Source of the DNA: Spisula solida
Taxonomy: Eukaryota; Mollusca; Bivalvia; Venerida; Mactridae
Assembly: GCA_947247005.1 (NCBI GenBank)
Contig: OX365962.1
Span: forward strand, 8,033,201 to 8,097,200
Direction of reading: 5' to 3'
DNA length: 64,000 nt
Below the pieces are notes generated by a model that searched no databases, was not told the origin of the DNA, and was given only the letters and a program-made list of their open reading frames with translations. The translations under genes and the position numbers were made by a program. Positions 31,246 through 40,455 of this stretch are shown one piece after another; within the stretch, counting starts at the first letter, position 1; each line of letters opens with the position of its first letter.

Positions 31246-32151
31246 TTAATCATGTATTCTCATGTGAATATCAAGACTACCTTTTCCTCTAAATGTAGTT
31301 CCACAGACGTTACACAAATATGGTTTTTCTCCTGTATGTTTTCTTCTGTGGTACTCCAAACCATTTCTTCGTTTAAAACTAGTTCCGCAAATATCACACT
31401 GATGAGGTTTTTCACCAGTATGTATTCTCATGTGATCATTCATACTTGATTTGGCTCTGAATGCAGTTCCACAGACATTACACTTATATGGTTTTTCACC
31501 TGTATGTATTCTTCTGTGGTACTTCAAAGCATAACTTTGTTTAAAACCAGTCCCGCAAACGTCACACTTATAAGGGTTTTCACCAGTATGTATTCTCATG
31601 TGACGATTTAAACTTATTTTTTCTGCGAATGCAGTTCCACAAACGTCACACTTATTTGGTTTTTCACCAGTATGTTTTTTCATGTGACGATTTAAACTTC
31701 TTTTTTCTGCGAATGCAGTTTCACAAACGTCACACTTATATGGTTTTTCACCAGTATGTATTCTCATGTGACGATTTAAACTTCTTTTTTCTGCGAATGC
31801 AGTTCCACAAACGTCACACTGATATGGTTTTTCACCAGTGTGCATTGTGGTGTGATAACGCAAAAGAAATTTCCGTGTAAAATCAGATACGCAAACATCG
31901 CACTTGTGTGGTTTTTCACCAGTATGTGTTATTTTATGAGCAGACAGATTAGATTGATGTAAAAAGTCAGATCCACAAACATCACACTTGTAAGATTTTT
32001 CCCCAGTATGTATAATCATGTGATATTTTAGACGAATAGCCCGTGTGAAGGAAGAGCCACATACACCACATATAAATGGTTTACTACCAGATAACTTTAA
32101 CATACTTTTCTTCTGTTGATCACTCAGCGCACTCTCAGATTCATCGTTCAT
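31246..32151 (-). CDS. ZNF-C: C2H2 zinc-finger protein with 10 fingers
   Basis: This is a 301-residue intact frame for a probable nuclear DNA-binding protein. The N-terminal motif occupies residues 1-25 (ALSDQQKKSML, LSGSKP). Ten complete fingers follow, mostly with TGEKP linkers. Fingers 4, 5 and 6 (AFAEK(R/I)SLNRHM) are near-identical 84-bp duplicates. The protein ends right after the last histidine of finger 10 (HMRIHD), because a nonsense codon replaced a glutamine codon; the next finger survives as a fossil. The ATG is 11 nt from the splice acceptor (AG at 32163-32164). It is the closest relative of ZNF-B by upstream sequence, and of ZNF-A by its N-terminus. No effector domain is seen. 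Confidence 0.92.
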   Translation of the reverse strand: MNDESESALSDQQKKSMLKLSGSKPFICGVCGSSFTRAIRLKYHMIIHTGEKSYKCDVCGSDFLHQSNLSAHKITHTGEKPHKCDVCVSDFTRKFLLRYHTTMHTGEKPYQCDVCGTAFAEKRSLNRHMRIHTGEKPYKCDVCETAFAEKRSLNRHMKKHTGEKPNKCDVCGTAFAEKISLNRHMRIHTGENPYKCDVCGTGFKQSYALKYHRRIHTGEKPYKCNVCGTAFRAKSSMNDHMRIHTGEKPHQCDICGTSFKRRNGLEYHRRKHTGEKPYLCNVCGTTFRGKGSLDIHMRIHD

Positions 32152-32730
32152 TCTAGCAGAACCTGTAATGAAGAGAATATAGCATTTAATTTAATACAGA
32201 AATACCGTGATATTGAATGTGAGAACAAATCACCGAACAATGTTCTCCAACATGTGTGGTAACAAATGCGTGACGTGACATCTTATCGGTGCGAAAACGT
32301 AACATGGCCTTAAATCCATTACTTCTGATTTGTTTGATCCGGTAATGTGATAAAAAGAATCCACCGCTAGTTATCTTTGGGATCGACATAGCTCAAACTC
32401 ACCACGAAAACAAAAAGCTCGCAAAAGGCTTGTATAATAACCTGTGTTTTCTAGACTCGTTAAAGAATTGTTAATACCCAAATACAATTCATGACGAATT
32501 ATATATATATTAGTACACAACACACTTGGAATTAATGAAATTAAAAAAATATCCCCAATGACAACCCGACCACAAAAGATGCATTGGAAGAATTTTGATA
32601 GTTATGTTAGTATAGATCGATGATAAATTTATTCCTACTTTATTTTAAGGTTAGTTTTTACATTGTTTAGCGGCCACCGAAATATATAAGCGTTATGAAC
32701 AACGTTCTTGTTATATTTTTCTACTATAAA
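32152..32730 (-). promoter_or_regulatory. Candidate 5' region of ZNF-C
   Basis: This aligns with the region upstream of ZNF-B over its whole length. TGACGTGA (32271-32278) and TTATCGGTGCGAAAA (from 32283) sit in the positions of the CRE-like and E2F-like motifs of the B copy but each has lost its perfect symmetry. Confidence 0.4.
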
Positions 32731-32881
32731 CATATATACGCCAGTCATGTTCTTCTTATAAAACATAGAAACCAGGGATTTTATGTCTTACTATTATCAC
32801 TCCAGACAGTCCAATTAAATCAATAATAAATCAAATTAATAGTTCATGCTATCATGTGAGATACATAATCATGTAGTTCTA

Positions 32882-33470
32882 TGTTATAGTTTGAACATAT
32901 TAAGTAAATTTTAATGATTAAAAAGGGCGGAGCGAGCGAAGCGAAGCGTGTCCTTTTTAGTCATTAAAATTTACTTAATATGTTCTAACTAACTTAGAAT
33001 ACAACATTCTGCATTCTGATTGGCCGATAGAAAGTAGCACCAACGCATGACGTAAAGTCTGTGAAGAGAAAATTTTAATGATTAAATTTTCAGTTAACCG
33101 CCAAAATGCGGCGTTTTCATTGGCTGATAATGTAGGTTATACTCTAAGAGTGAAATAAATGCTATATCTTCACTATTAGATACGCGCTTATGTTATAGTT
33201 AGAACATATTAAGTAAATTTTAATGATTAAAAAGGGCGGAGCGAGCGAAGCGAAGCGAGTCCTTTTTAGTCATTAAAATTTACTTAATATGTTCTAACTA
33301 ACTTAGAATATAACATTCTGCATTCTGATTGGCCGATAGAAATTAGCACTAAAGCATGACGTTAAGTCTGTTAAGAGAAAAATTTAATGATTAAATTTTC
33401 ATTTAACCGGGAAAATGCGGCGTTTTCATTGGCTCACAATGTAGGTTATATTCTAAAAAATATTGCATTC
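32882..33470 (+). repeat. 309-bp tandem duplication, each copy with a long hairpin
   Basis: Each copy (from about 32882 and about 33191) contains inverted arms about 37 bp long beginning GTTAGAACATATTAAGTAAA and closing on AAAAAGG. They flank a loop rich in GCGAGCGAAGCGAAGC. A second part has CTGATTGGCCGATAGAAA and GCGGCGTTTTCATTGGCT in both copies. Copies differ at scattered positions. It is non-coding. Confidence 0.8.
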
Positions 33471-33833
33471 TAACATTACTTGGTGAGATACATATCGTAT
33501 TGAAACAACACAAATATCATGTATACCGAAATATAGCAAGCTATCGTAATACATAACCATCATATTTCTGTGTTTCGAGTAAACCAAAACAATGTTCAAA
33601 AATAGTTACCAATCATTATGTATAATTTAGAAAAGAACGCTGGACTATGATATTACTTTAATTATGTATTTCTACGTTATGTCGTGCTATTAGTATTAGC
33701 AACATAACCAAGACAGTAAGTACGGGACAGTTCTTTGGGAATTTATTGCGAGTGTTTGCATAACATTCATGTTCATTGTGACTTGTAATAGTAAAGTAAA
33801 ACAATTACAAATCTGTCATCAGTTTTTCACTTG
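33471..33833. other. No gene or repeat recognised
   Basis: AT-rich sequence with no supported feature. Confidence 0.35.
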
Positions 33834-34300
33834 TGCCGTAGTACTAGCCCAGTACCAGGGACTGTACTTTTAGAGATAATGAGATTCATTTTAAGTGAAT
33901 GCACTCATTGCATGTATATAGTATTTTGTAATAATAAATGAAAAAGATTCACCAAACTGTCATGAGTTATTTACTAGTGCCGTAGTACTAGCCCAATACA
34001 CGGGACCGTAATAGTAGACACTTCTCATTTTTAATATTCCAATTTGTATCAAACTACACTTGTTATTCAGTTTCTTATAGCATTCGATTGCTACTTTAAA
34101 CACATGGTTACTTATTTTCTGTTTAACTAAGAAGCAAAATGTACATGAACGATGTAATCAACAAATCAAATACCTCGATAAACTCTGCTTTTGTCCACAC
34201 TTTCAGTTTTGGCAGTACGGCTTAAAGCCAGTACATGACGGTCCGTACCGTAATGTGTTATTACAGTTGTCGTTCTTAGTGCACTCAGAATAACAACTTG
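33834..34300 (+). repeat. Palindromic CGTAC repeat, copy 3 (with a separate head at 33834)
   Basis: A head-only fragment (GTGCCGTAGTACTAGCCCAG, 33834-33875) precedes a full copy (33977 to about 34260) ending ACGGTCCGTACCGTAATGTG. Flanking homology with copy 2 extends to about 34375. Confidence 0.7.
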
Positions 34301-34394
34301 AACATATAAGTTGGCCTACATATAGAATCTATCAATTTTGATGTGAATTTTATTTTTTATCAAGTCTATATACGGTTTGTAGGCTGCTAAAACT

Positions 34395-34632
34395 ATGTAG
34401 TTCAGCAGTTTTACTGTTGTTACTAGGTCATTCAGCGTAGGCATTCCGCCTTTTGGTTGCTGTATCTTTTCTACTGGGTCATTCAGCTAGTTATAATTTA
34501 TTATACTTTTCCGACAGCTTGGACTTGGGCGGATCTGCGCTTGTTTAGTTGGGCATTGTGCTTTGTGTGTTTTTAATGTTTTCTGTGCTCGGCTGGTTAA
34601 GTTGAGTGCTGCCTTCCCTGTCTGACTTAATA
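34395..34632 (+). repeat. Dispersed repeat (GTGCTCGGCTGGTTAAG family)
   Basis: ACTAGGTCATTCAGC is repeated twice, followed by TTTAGTTGGGCATTGTGC, GTGCTCGGCTGGTTAAG and TTGAGTGCTGCCTTCC as at 29335 and 40140. Confidence 0.65.
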
Positions 34633-34639
34633 TACTGTT

Positions 34640-35603
34640 TTTTATAATCTAGTATTCTAAGTAACATCTTCCTTAACTTATGAAAACAACTCAGCCATAT
34701 TGTAAGGTATTCACTCACTGCCAGTGCTGCACGTTCAGTGACAAATATCAAACGGAATAGCATGGTGATAAATATACCATAACATGATACGCTCGACCTT
34801 CTATTGGTATTATTTGACCGATGACATATTGTCTTATAAGTATTACCGTAATCAATTGCGGTTGTATATTTCATAATCTCGCACATTGATTTATTCAACG
34901 CAAGAACCTTGTACAATATTCACGCATAAGGTTTAGGAATAGAGAGGTGGTGAAAGACAACGTGTAACGAGTACGTCTTCGTGAATACTAATATTTGATA
35001 TTTCGTCACACAGGTAAGTGTAGTTCCTACAAGTATACGAAAAAATAATGTGTAACACACGTATGCGTATGCACCGGAAACATATATTTCTTTGATGACT
35101 GATTGTAAGTTTTTCACCACTTTGTTGACTGGCTGTAAGTTTTTCACCACAAAACGGTTGCAAGCACTAGCCCTGCATCCGTCAGTCCGTCAATAAATCT
35201 GGATCCAGCTAAGAACAGAGATGGATGGAGACAATACTGTAGCGCACAGATCATCCAAAGACACACTGAAACGACGACAACGCATAGCCCGCACATAAAA
35301 TCAAAGCCACTCAGAAACGACGACAGCACCTGGCCATCCACGCAAAAGACAGACATAGAACGAACCATCCATATCCCCATAAACTCTTTTGGCGATCTTA
35401 CAACTTGACTCCAAGAGATTAAGTTAGTAAGTAATGGCAACAGAAACATTGAACATATTTTTTTAAACACGAAATGCTCCAAACCGGTAGGGACGTTTAT
35501 ATTGCTTGCAATGGCGTCTCGACTTTGTCATGGTCCAGGATATCCCAAGTTACAAGTCAAGCACACTTGCCACTAAGTAGGTTTATAACTTCTTTGTTGT
35601 AAA
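34640..35603. other. No gene seen; short tandem phrase at 35096-35150
   Basis: At about 35096-35150 the phrase TG(A/G)CTG TAAGTTTTTCACCAC occurs twice. The reverse complement of the same phrase is amplified at about 63600-63780, after ZNF-F. A match to 26490-26550 (GGTATTCACTCACTGCCAGT) lies at about 34707. Nothing else is supported. Confidence 0.4.
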
Positions 35604-35954
35604 TGTCACGGTCTGAACCTGTTCACAGTATGGGTGAGGGAGTGTGTAGGCAACCGGCTAGGGTTCGAGCCCCGGCCTGGTTGCACATTTGTCTCACCCT
35701 GTGACATTTGGCGCCCAACGCTGGGCATTCAGGTTGCTTCACAGCTACTGTGCTTTAATTTATTTCTACTCTCTGAAATTCGGGACGCATTTCCATTTCA
35801 GATGGGAAACATGGCACGGTCTTAACCAGTTCACAGTATGGGTGAGGGAGTGTGTAGGCAGCCGGCTAGCTCAGTCGGTAGAGCATTCGCCCTGTAAGCG
35901 ACGGGTCCGGGTTCGAGCCCCGGTCTGGTTGCACATTTGTCTTACCCTGTGACA
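35604..35954 (+). mobile_element. TRIM-like LTR element with tRNA-like terminal repeats
   Basis: Two direct terminal repeats, 35604-35706 (103 bp) and 35812-35954 (143 bp), begin TG(T/G)CACGGTCT and end CCCTGTGACA. They have the TG...CA boundaries of LTRs and short inverted ends (TGTCAC/GTGACA) in the first copy. Two bases inside the first repeat lies TGGCGCCCAACGCTGGGC (35709-35726), 16 of 18 matches to the tRNA-Lys primer-binding site TGGCGCCCAACGTGGGGC. The interior is only 105 bp and non-coding. Before the second repeat is a short purine stretch, GATGGGAAA. This is the layout of a terminal-repeat retrotransposon in miniature. I see no clear target duplication (flanks GTAAA and TTAAC). Confidence 0.65.
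35858..35931 (+). repeat. tRNA-Lys-like sequence inside the 3' terminal repeat
   Basis: CCGGCTAGCTCAGTCGGTAG resembles the 5' half of animal tRNA-Lys, and GGGTTCGAGCCCC the T arm. The D stem (GCTC/GAGC), T stem and most of the acceptor stem pair. The anticodon loop reads CCTGTAA, so the anticodon would be TGT, and the normally invariant T33 is C. It is not called as a working tRNA. In the 5' terminal repeat exactly 40 bp of this sequence (D arm to variable loop) is deleted. Confidence 0.6.
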
Positions 35955-37005
35955 TTAACACCGAATATGAATCACAGCAACGAAGCACAATTATTTCGAT
36001 TAATTTTGATTTTCGATCTTTTAAAGGTACATGCCCTGGAACTGAAGTGTTTCGAATAGCAAGCGAATTGGTATCATTTTAATACCGAAGTCAAATAATC
36101 AAAACCCTGTAAAAAGTTACGAAATATCCCGCTAGTTTTATTTTATAAATAGATATTTCAAGAGCAACTAAATATCGTTGTCGTCAATAAAAGGCTGACA
36201 GCCTATTATTCAAATCGATATACAAAATATCTAGGCGCGCGTGATAGAGTAAATATTTAAGTCAAAGTCTTCATTGACTTTTCGGTAATAGTTGGTTTAA
36301 CAAGTGATAAAGTGTCAAAAGGCTGAGATTAGTACAAATGTAATTAATAATATATACTAATAACTACACTTGACCAATATTACACTACACCGACTTTACA
36401 TTCGAATAACCACTGCGAATTAAATCGTATGTTCTTTTTAACATTTCTAAATCGAAAGTAAGGCGTTTTGCAACTCAGTATGTGGAATATTAATCACCGA
36501 GGCTTAATGGAACACAATCGGTTTTTGTGCACATGCTAGTTTTTGTTTTGGCGGGGTTGGAAATCCATTTCACAATGTAGATGCCTTCTTAGTCTTTAAT
36601 CCATAAAACACATTGTTGATCGTATGTTATTTGACGAATGGGCCAGAATTGTGAGTAGTTAAGCAGTGGTTCGTTGAACTTCGATCTGAAAAGGGATATG
36701 TCCACTAATGATAATCTTGAAAGGTTTGGTTTTAGAATATGATATTAAACCTTAACCATTAAACATGTGCAGATCATCATTTTTATAATAGTTATATCTG
36801 TTATCTAATCAACATAGAAATACCAATAAAATACGTTTAAAGGTAAGGGACATAAAACAAAAGTAACGAAGTTGTAAGCAGTGGTTTTATCCTCTGTTAG
36901 GCCCGAAAATAACTACCTCAACGACCCATAGTTTTGGCCTAATCATACAATAGCATACGAGCCATATTATGTATTTCTGAAAAGACTAAGGGGCGATGTA
37001 CAACT
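35955..37005. other. No gene or repeat recognised
   Basis: AT-rich sequence; short frames only. Confidence 0.35.
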
Positions 37006-37009
37006 TGTC

Positions 37010-37300
37010 ATCCAATTTCCGCATAAACTCCACAGCATATGTACTTACATATATATTATACCGTTATGCCTCGGTGCATAATAGTCCACAAACTGACTTT
37101 AAAAAAATCCTCACATCAAAGCTTTAGACATGTTTTCAAAGAATCAAAGGCTTTAATACAACGGTTTGCAGATACTTCAAATTTAAAGAAGATGTTCTTA
37201 AAACATTGGCCAAGTGTGAGAACAAGTTGTTACTTTCATAATGACAGATCCACAAACATCAATTATAAATGTTTGAGGAGAGTGTTTTGTTTATAAGTAT
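37010..37300 (-). pseudogene. Second copy of the ZNF-derived remnant
   Basis: It aligns with 29595-29885: TCATCCAATTTCCGC, CGGTGCATAATAGTCCACA, AAAAATCCTCACATC and GACAGATCCACAAACATC. The last phrase on the minus strand corresponds to a degenerate zinc-finger start. The two copies have diverged by substitutions and small indels. Confidence 0.5.
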
Positions 37301-37589
37301 CACAAACACCATATATACTAGTATGCAGGAATTATATAATAATATGTTTTCAATTTTCAATATTGTTAATATTTTGGAGTATGTATACCAAAATATTACA
37401 ACTACGGTATTAGCATTTCAAACTCTTCTATAGCTATTTCCTTGCTTACTCATACACATCCGCATGTATATATTCATAAATGTACTAATTCAGAATTTGT
37501 AAGGTGTGTACTGGGATGCCCTCGACCCAGGTACACCTATTGACGAGGATAATAAACAATCACTCCACCTCAAAAACATATGTTTGACT

Positions 37590-38062
37590 GCACAAGCATA
37601 TTGTCCTGTGTACACGCTGTTGACCTGTTTGTGCGAATGGATATCTAGCAACATCAAATACCCATGTTATTGTTTTTACACCTGAATGTATTTATCTGTC
37701 GCGCTTCAAAATAACTAGCATTCCAGAAAGCACTTTTATGGGTTCTCACTAGTATGTATTCTGGTGTGGCGTTTCAAATGTTTCTTAATTGTGAAATTAG
37801 TTCCGCACATATCACACTTATATAGTGATTCACCAAGTTGACCATGTTTTCTCATGTGACTATTAAGACGACTTTTGTCTCTGAACTTCGTTCCATAGAC
37901 ATTGCACTCATAATGTTTTTTTCAACAGCATGTTTTCACATGTGACGATTAAAACTTCTTTTTTCAGCGAATGCAGTTCCACAAACGTCACACTAATATG
38001 GTATTTCAACAGTATGTATTCTAGTGTGACGACGCAAATGACATATCTGTGTAAAAGCAGTT
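37590..38062 (-). pseudogene. Dead C2H2 zinc-finger gene copy
   Basis: On the minus strand from 38062 to about 37736 four degenerate fingers can be read. They are [33 protein letters not shown] followed by a stop; a frameshifted YECNVYGTKFRDKSRLNSHM; and CDMCGTNFTIKKHLKRHTRIH. At least three stops and one frameshift interrupt them. The second finger is closest to the AFAEKRSLNRHM fingers of ZNF-C, and the last matches the fossil finger after ZNF-C, but intact. It therefore preserves the older 3' end of the C lineage. Downstream sequence to 37590 matches 30733-30905. Confidence 0.85.
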
Positions 38063-38148
38063 TACTTACTTTACTTACCACAGAAAGCAGAAATATCCAA
38101 AATGTCACGGTGAATGCAAGGCGAATGATACTATTATCTGAACAGCAG

Positions 38149-38297
38149 GGGTGGTATTGAATATTGATCTTACTTGACTTAAGGATAAGGACAACCAATC
38201 AGATCACACCATATTAAACTCTTGGTCAGTAACAGGCGATATGATTGGCTATCCTTATCCTCCAACTAAACAAGAGCAATATTCAATACCATCCCAG
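38149..38297. mobile_element. Small MITE with terminal inverted repeats
   Basis: The left end GGGTGGTATTGAATATTG and right end CAATATTCAATACCATCCC are inverted copies. The inverted similarity continues as GGATAAGGACAACCAATCA versus its partner at about 38243-38261. At about 150 bp it has no coding capacity. Target duplication is not resolved. It abuts the dead ZNF copy. Confidence 0.7.
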
Positions 38298-38299
38298 GT

Positions 38300-38970
38300 G
38301 TATGCAGCTGCATAAGCAAAGCACTTCCCGGTCAAAGATAAATATAGAGGGCATGGATAACATCCCGTAGAGAACACACTGCTAGATAACAGAATCAGAT
38401 ACATGCTATTGTTCAAATTATTTGGAATAAGTTCATTCGTTAGACACATACCGTAGCACAACCAAATAAATAGAAGACTTTTGTATTTTTACAACTGAAT
38501 ACTATTTATGTTTTATGACATTTGTTGTAATAAAGTTCAATATAATTTACATAAAAACAGGAGGGACTGAGTAACGAAAAATAAAATAATTCTGGCCTTA
38601 TAATGGAGTAATTTGAGTGAAAATTTACAAGATTGCATGTATATTAGCTTGACGAATAATGGTACAATTAAGAGGGTAGGCGGGTCTAGTTTTCCATATT
38701 TGGAAACAGCCAAATCGTCCAAATAAATGAACTACTAAATACTACTAAGTAGTTATTATGTCCTTTGCAATAATAAATGGATTAGACGTACAAAAATTTG
38801 AAAATCCCTGGCTTTTGATTGGACAAAAAAGTAGGGTAAACTATTAGACTTGTTGGACGTTGAACACAATTACGTTGACTGGACAGATATGTGTTTTGCC
38901 GTTATGAGTTGATCGATGATACTTCTAAAGTCCAAGTGCCACTTCAATGGAAGATAAAGAAAGTTCACAC
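38300..38970. other. No gene or repeat recognised
   Basis: AT-rich sequence downstream of ZNF-D; short frames only. Confidence 0.35.
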
Positions 38971-38974
38971 ATAT

Positions 38975-39196
38975 ATATATAATGTTTGATACCAGCAAGT
39001 TTTTTCTGTGCAGAGGCAAACCGTTTCTGTGTGAGAAGGCAGTTCCTCAATTATCTTACTTAAATGGTTTTTACCATTGTATTTTTCTGTGTCTATTCAG
39101 GTCACTGTTTCACTATGGCTTTTCATCAGTAGGTACTCTAATCTGGCGCTTCAACTCGCCTTTTAATGTGAAGTTAGATCCACAAACAGCACACTT
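38975..39196 (-). pseudogene. Fossil fingers beyond the ZNF-D stop
   Basis: In frame after the stop the minus strand reads KCAVCGSNFTLKGELKRQIR, then VPTDEKP and stops, then SDLNRHRKI, and later GTAFSHRNGLPLHRK. At least two and probably three former fingers are visible with several nonsense changes. Confidence 0.8.
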
Positions 39197-39868
39197 TTAA
39201 GACTTTACTCCAGTATGTATTATCATTATGTGACTCATCATGTCGCACATTTGCGTGAAGTTAGCTCCGCAAATATCACACTTATATGTTCTTTCACAAG
39301 AATGTGTGTGACGATTCAAATTTGTTTTGACGGAGAACGATTTTCCACAAACATCACACTTATATGGTTTTTCACCGGTATGTATTATTCTTTTATGAGC
39401 AGATAGATTGGATTTCATTGTAAATGAAGTTCCACAAACATCACATGTAAATGGTTTTTCACCAGTATGTATTCTGTTGTGACTTTTCAAATAACCTTTT
39501 TCTCGGAATGTACATCCACACATATCACACTTATATGGTTTTTCACCAGTATGTATTCTAGTGTGACGTTTCAAATTACGAATATCCCCGAATGCAGTTC
39601 CGCAAACATCACATTTATATGGTTTATCACCGGTATGTATTCTTTTATGAGTAGATAGATTACATCTCGTTCTAAAGGCAGTTCCGCAAACATCACACTT
39701 AAAGGGCTTTTCACCAGCATGTATTCTCATGTGATATTTGAGATGAGCACAATAACAGAATGAACATCCGCAAACACCACATATAAAAGGTTTATCTCCA
39801 GATCGCTTTAACATACTGTTCTTGTCATGATCGCTCAGTGAACTGCATGTAGCAGATGGACCGGCCAT
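39197..39868 (-). CDS. ZNF-D: C2H2 zinc-finger protein with 7 fingers
   Basis: This 223-residue frame encodes a probable DNA-binding protein. I place the start at 39868 rather than an upstream ATG at 39910, because a splice acceptor (AG at 39880-39881) lies exactly 11 nt before it, as in all paralogs. Residues 1-27 hold the SLSDHDKNSMLKRSGDKP motif, shared almost word for word with ZNF-F. Seven fingers follow. Finger 1 is Cys-rich (CGCSFCYCAHLKYH). Finger 6 has a compressed end (NRHTHSCERT), so its zinc site is doubtful. Fingers 5 and 7 have four residues between the two histidines. The protein ends IIHTGVKS at the same place as ZNF-F (IHTGVKP), and fossil fingers follow. Confidence 0.9.
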   Translation of the reverse strand: MAGPSATCSSLSDHDKNSMLKRSGDKPFICGVCGCSFCYCAHLKYHMRIHAGEKPFKCDVCGTAFRTRCNLSTHKRIHTGDKPYKCDVCGTAFGDIRNLKRHTRIHTGEKPYKCDMCGCTFREKGYLKSHNRIHTGEKPFTCDVCGTSFTMKSNLSAHKRIIHTGEKPYKCDVCGKSFSVKTNLNRHTHSCERTYKCDICGANFTQMCDMMSHIMIIHTGVKS

Positions 39869-39879
39869 GTTTGCAGAAC

Positions 39880-40139
39880 CTGTAATAAAATGGTATAGCA
39901 TTTTATTCATACTGCTACCCTAGCACTTAACAATAATGTCGTTCTTGAAACAGTTAGTTAGTTGCTACCCTTGTACAAAACTATGTCGTTCTTGGTAGTT
40001 CATAAATATGAAATTACATAAAAATGGACTAAAGTAATGAGACAGTTTAAAACAAGAAATAAAGTGTCCATGAGACCATAGATCGCACTATGGAGTAATC
40101 TTCACAAAATGCGATATAATATTATATAATTATATAATA
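39880..40139. other. 5' flank of ZNF-D
   Basis: Contains a short direct repeat (TGCTACCCT, AATGTCGTTCTTG / CTATGTCGTTCTTG) and the TATAGCATTTTAT phrase found at the same place upstream of B. No exon is recognised. Confidence 0.4.
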
Positions 40140-40345
40140 TTCAGCGTGGGCATTGAGCCTTTTGATTGCTGAAATTATTTCATTCAGCTTTTGACAGCTG
40201 GGACTTAAGGGTGGATAATTTTCTTGTTCGGCTGAGTGTTGGGCATTGTGTCTTGTATGTTTTTATAGGTCATTCAACATTGGCATTAATCGTTTTGATT
40301 GCTGAAACTAGTTCATTCAACATTTTATTGGAAATTTTTTTTTGC
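40140..40345 (+). repeat. Dispersed repeat (CATTCAGC...TTGATTGCTGAAA family)
   Basis: CAGCGTGGGCATTGAGCC, TTTTGATTGCTGAAA (twice) and GAGTGTTGGGCATTGTG match copies at 29335 and 34395. Confidence 0.6.
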
Positions 40346-40455
40346 GGAATCGGCGATTTTTCGGAACAGTACAAACACTACGGCATAAGTGGTTCCAATA
40401 TCGCTAATATTATTCATTATTTTACTAGAACCACCTAATTAATTTGTTTTGGCCT

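Noticed and set aside
35858..35931. Functional tRNA gene
   Set aside because: Position 33 is C, one acceptor and one anticodon stem pair are mismatched, the apparent anticodon (TGT) does not fit the tRNA-Lys-like body, and it is embedded in a duplicated terminal repeat.
39869..39910. Upstream start codon extending ZNF-D by 14 residues
   Set aside because: The extension crosses the splice acceptor shared by all six paralogs, so it would lie in an intron.
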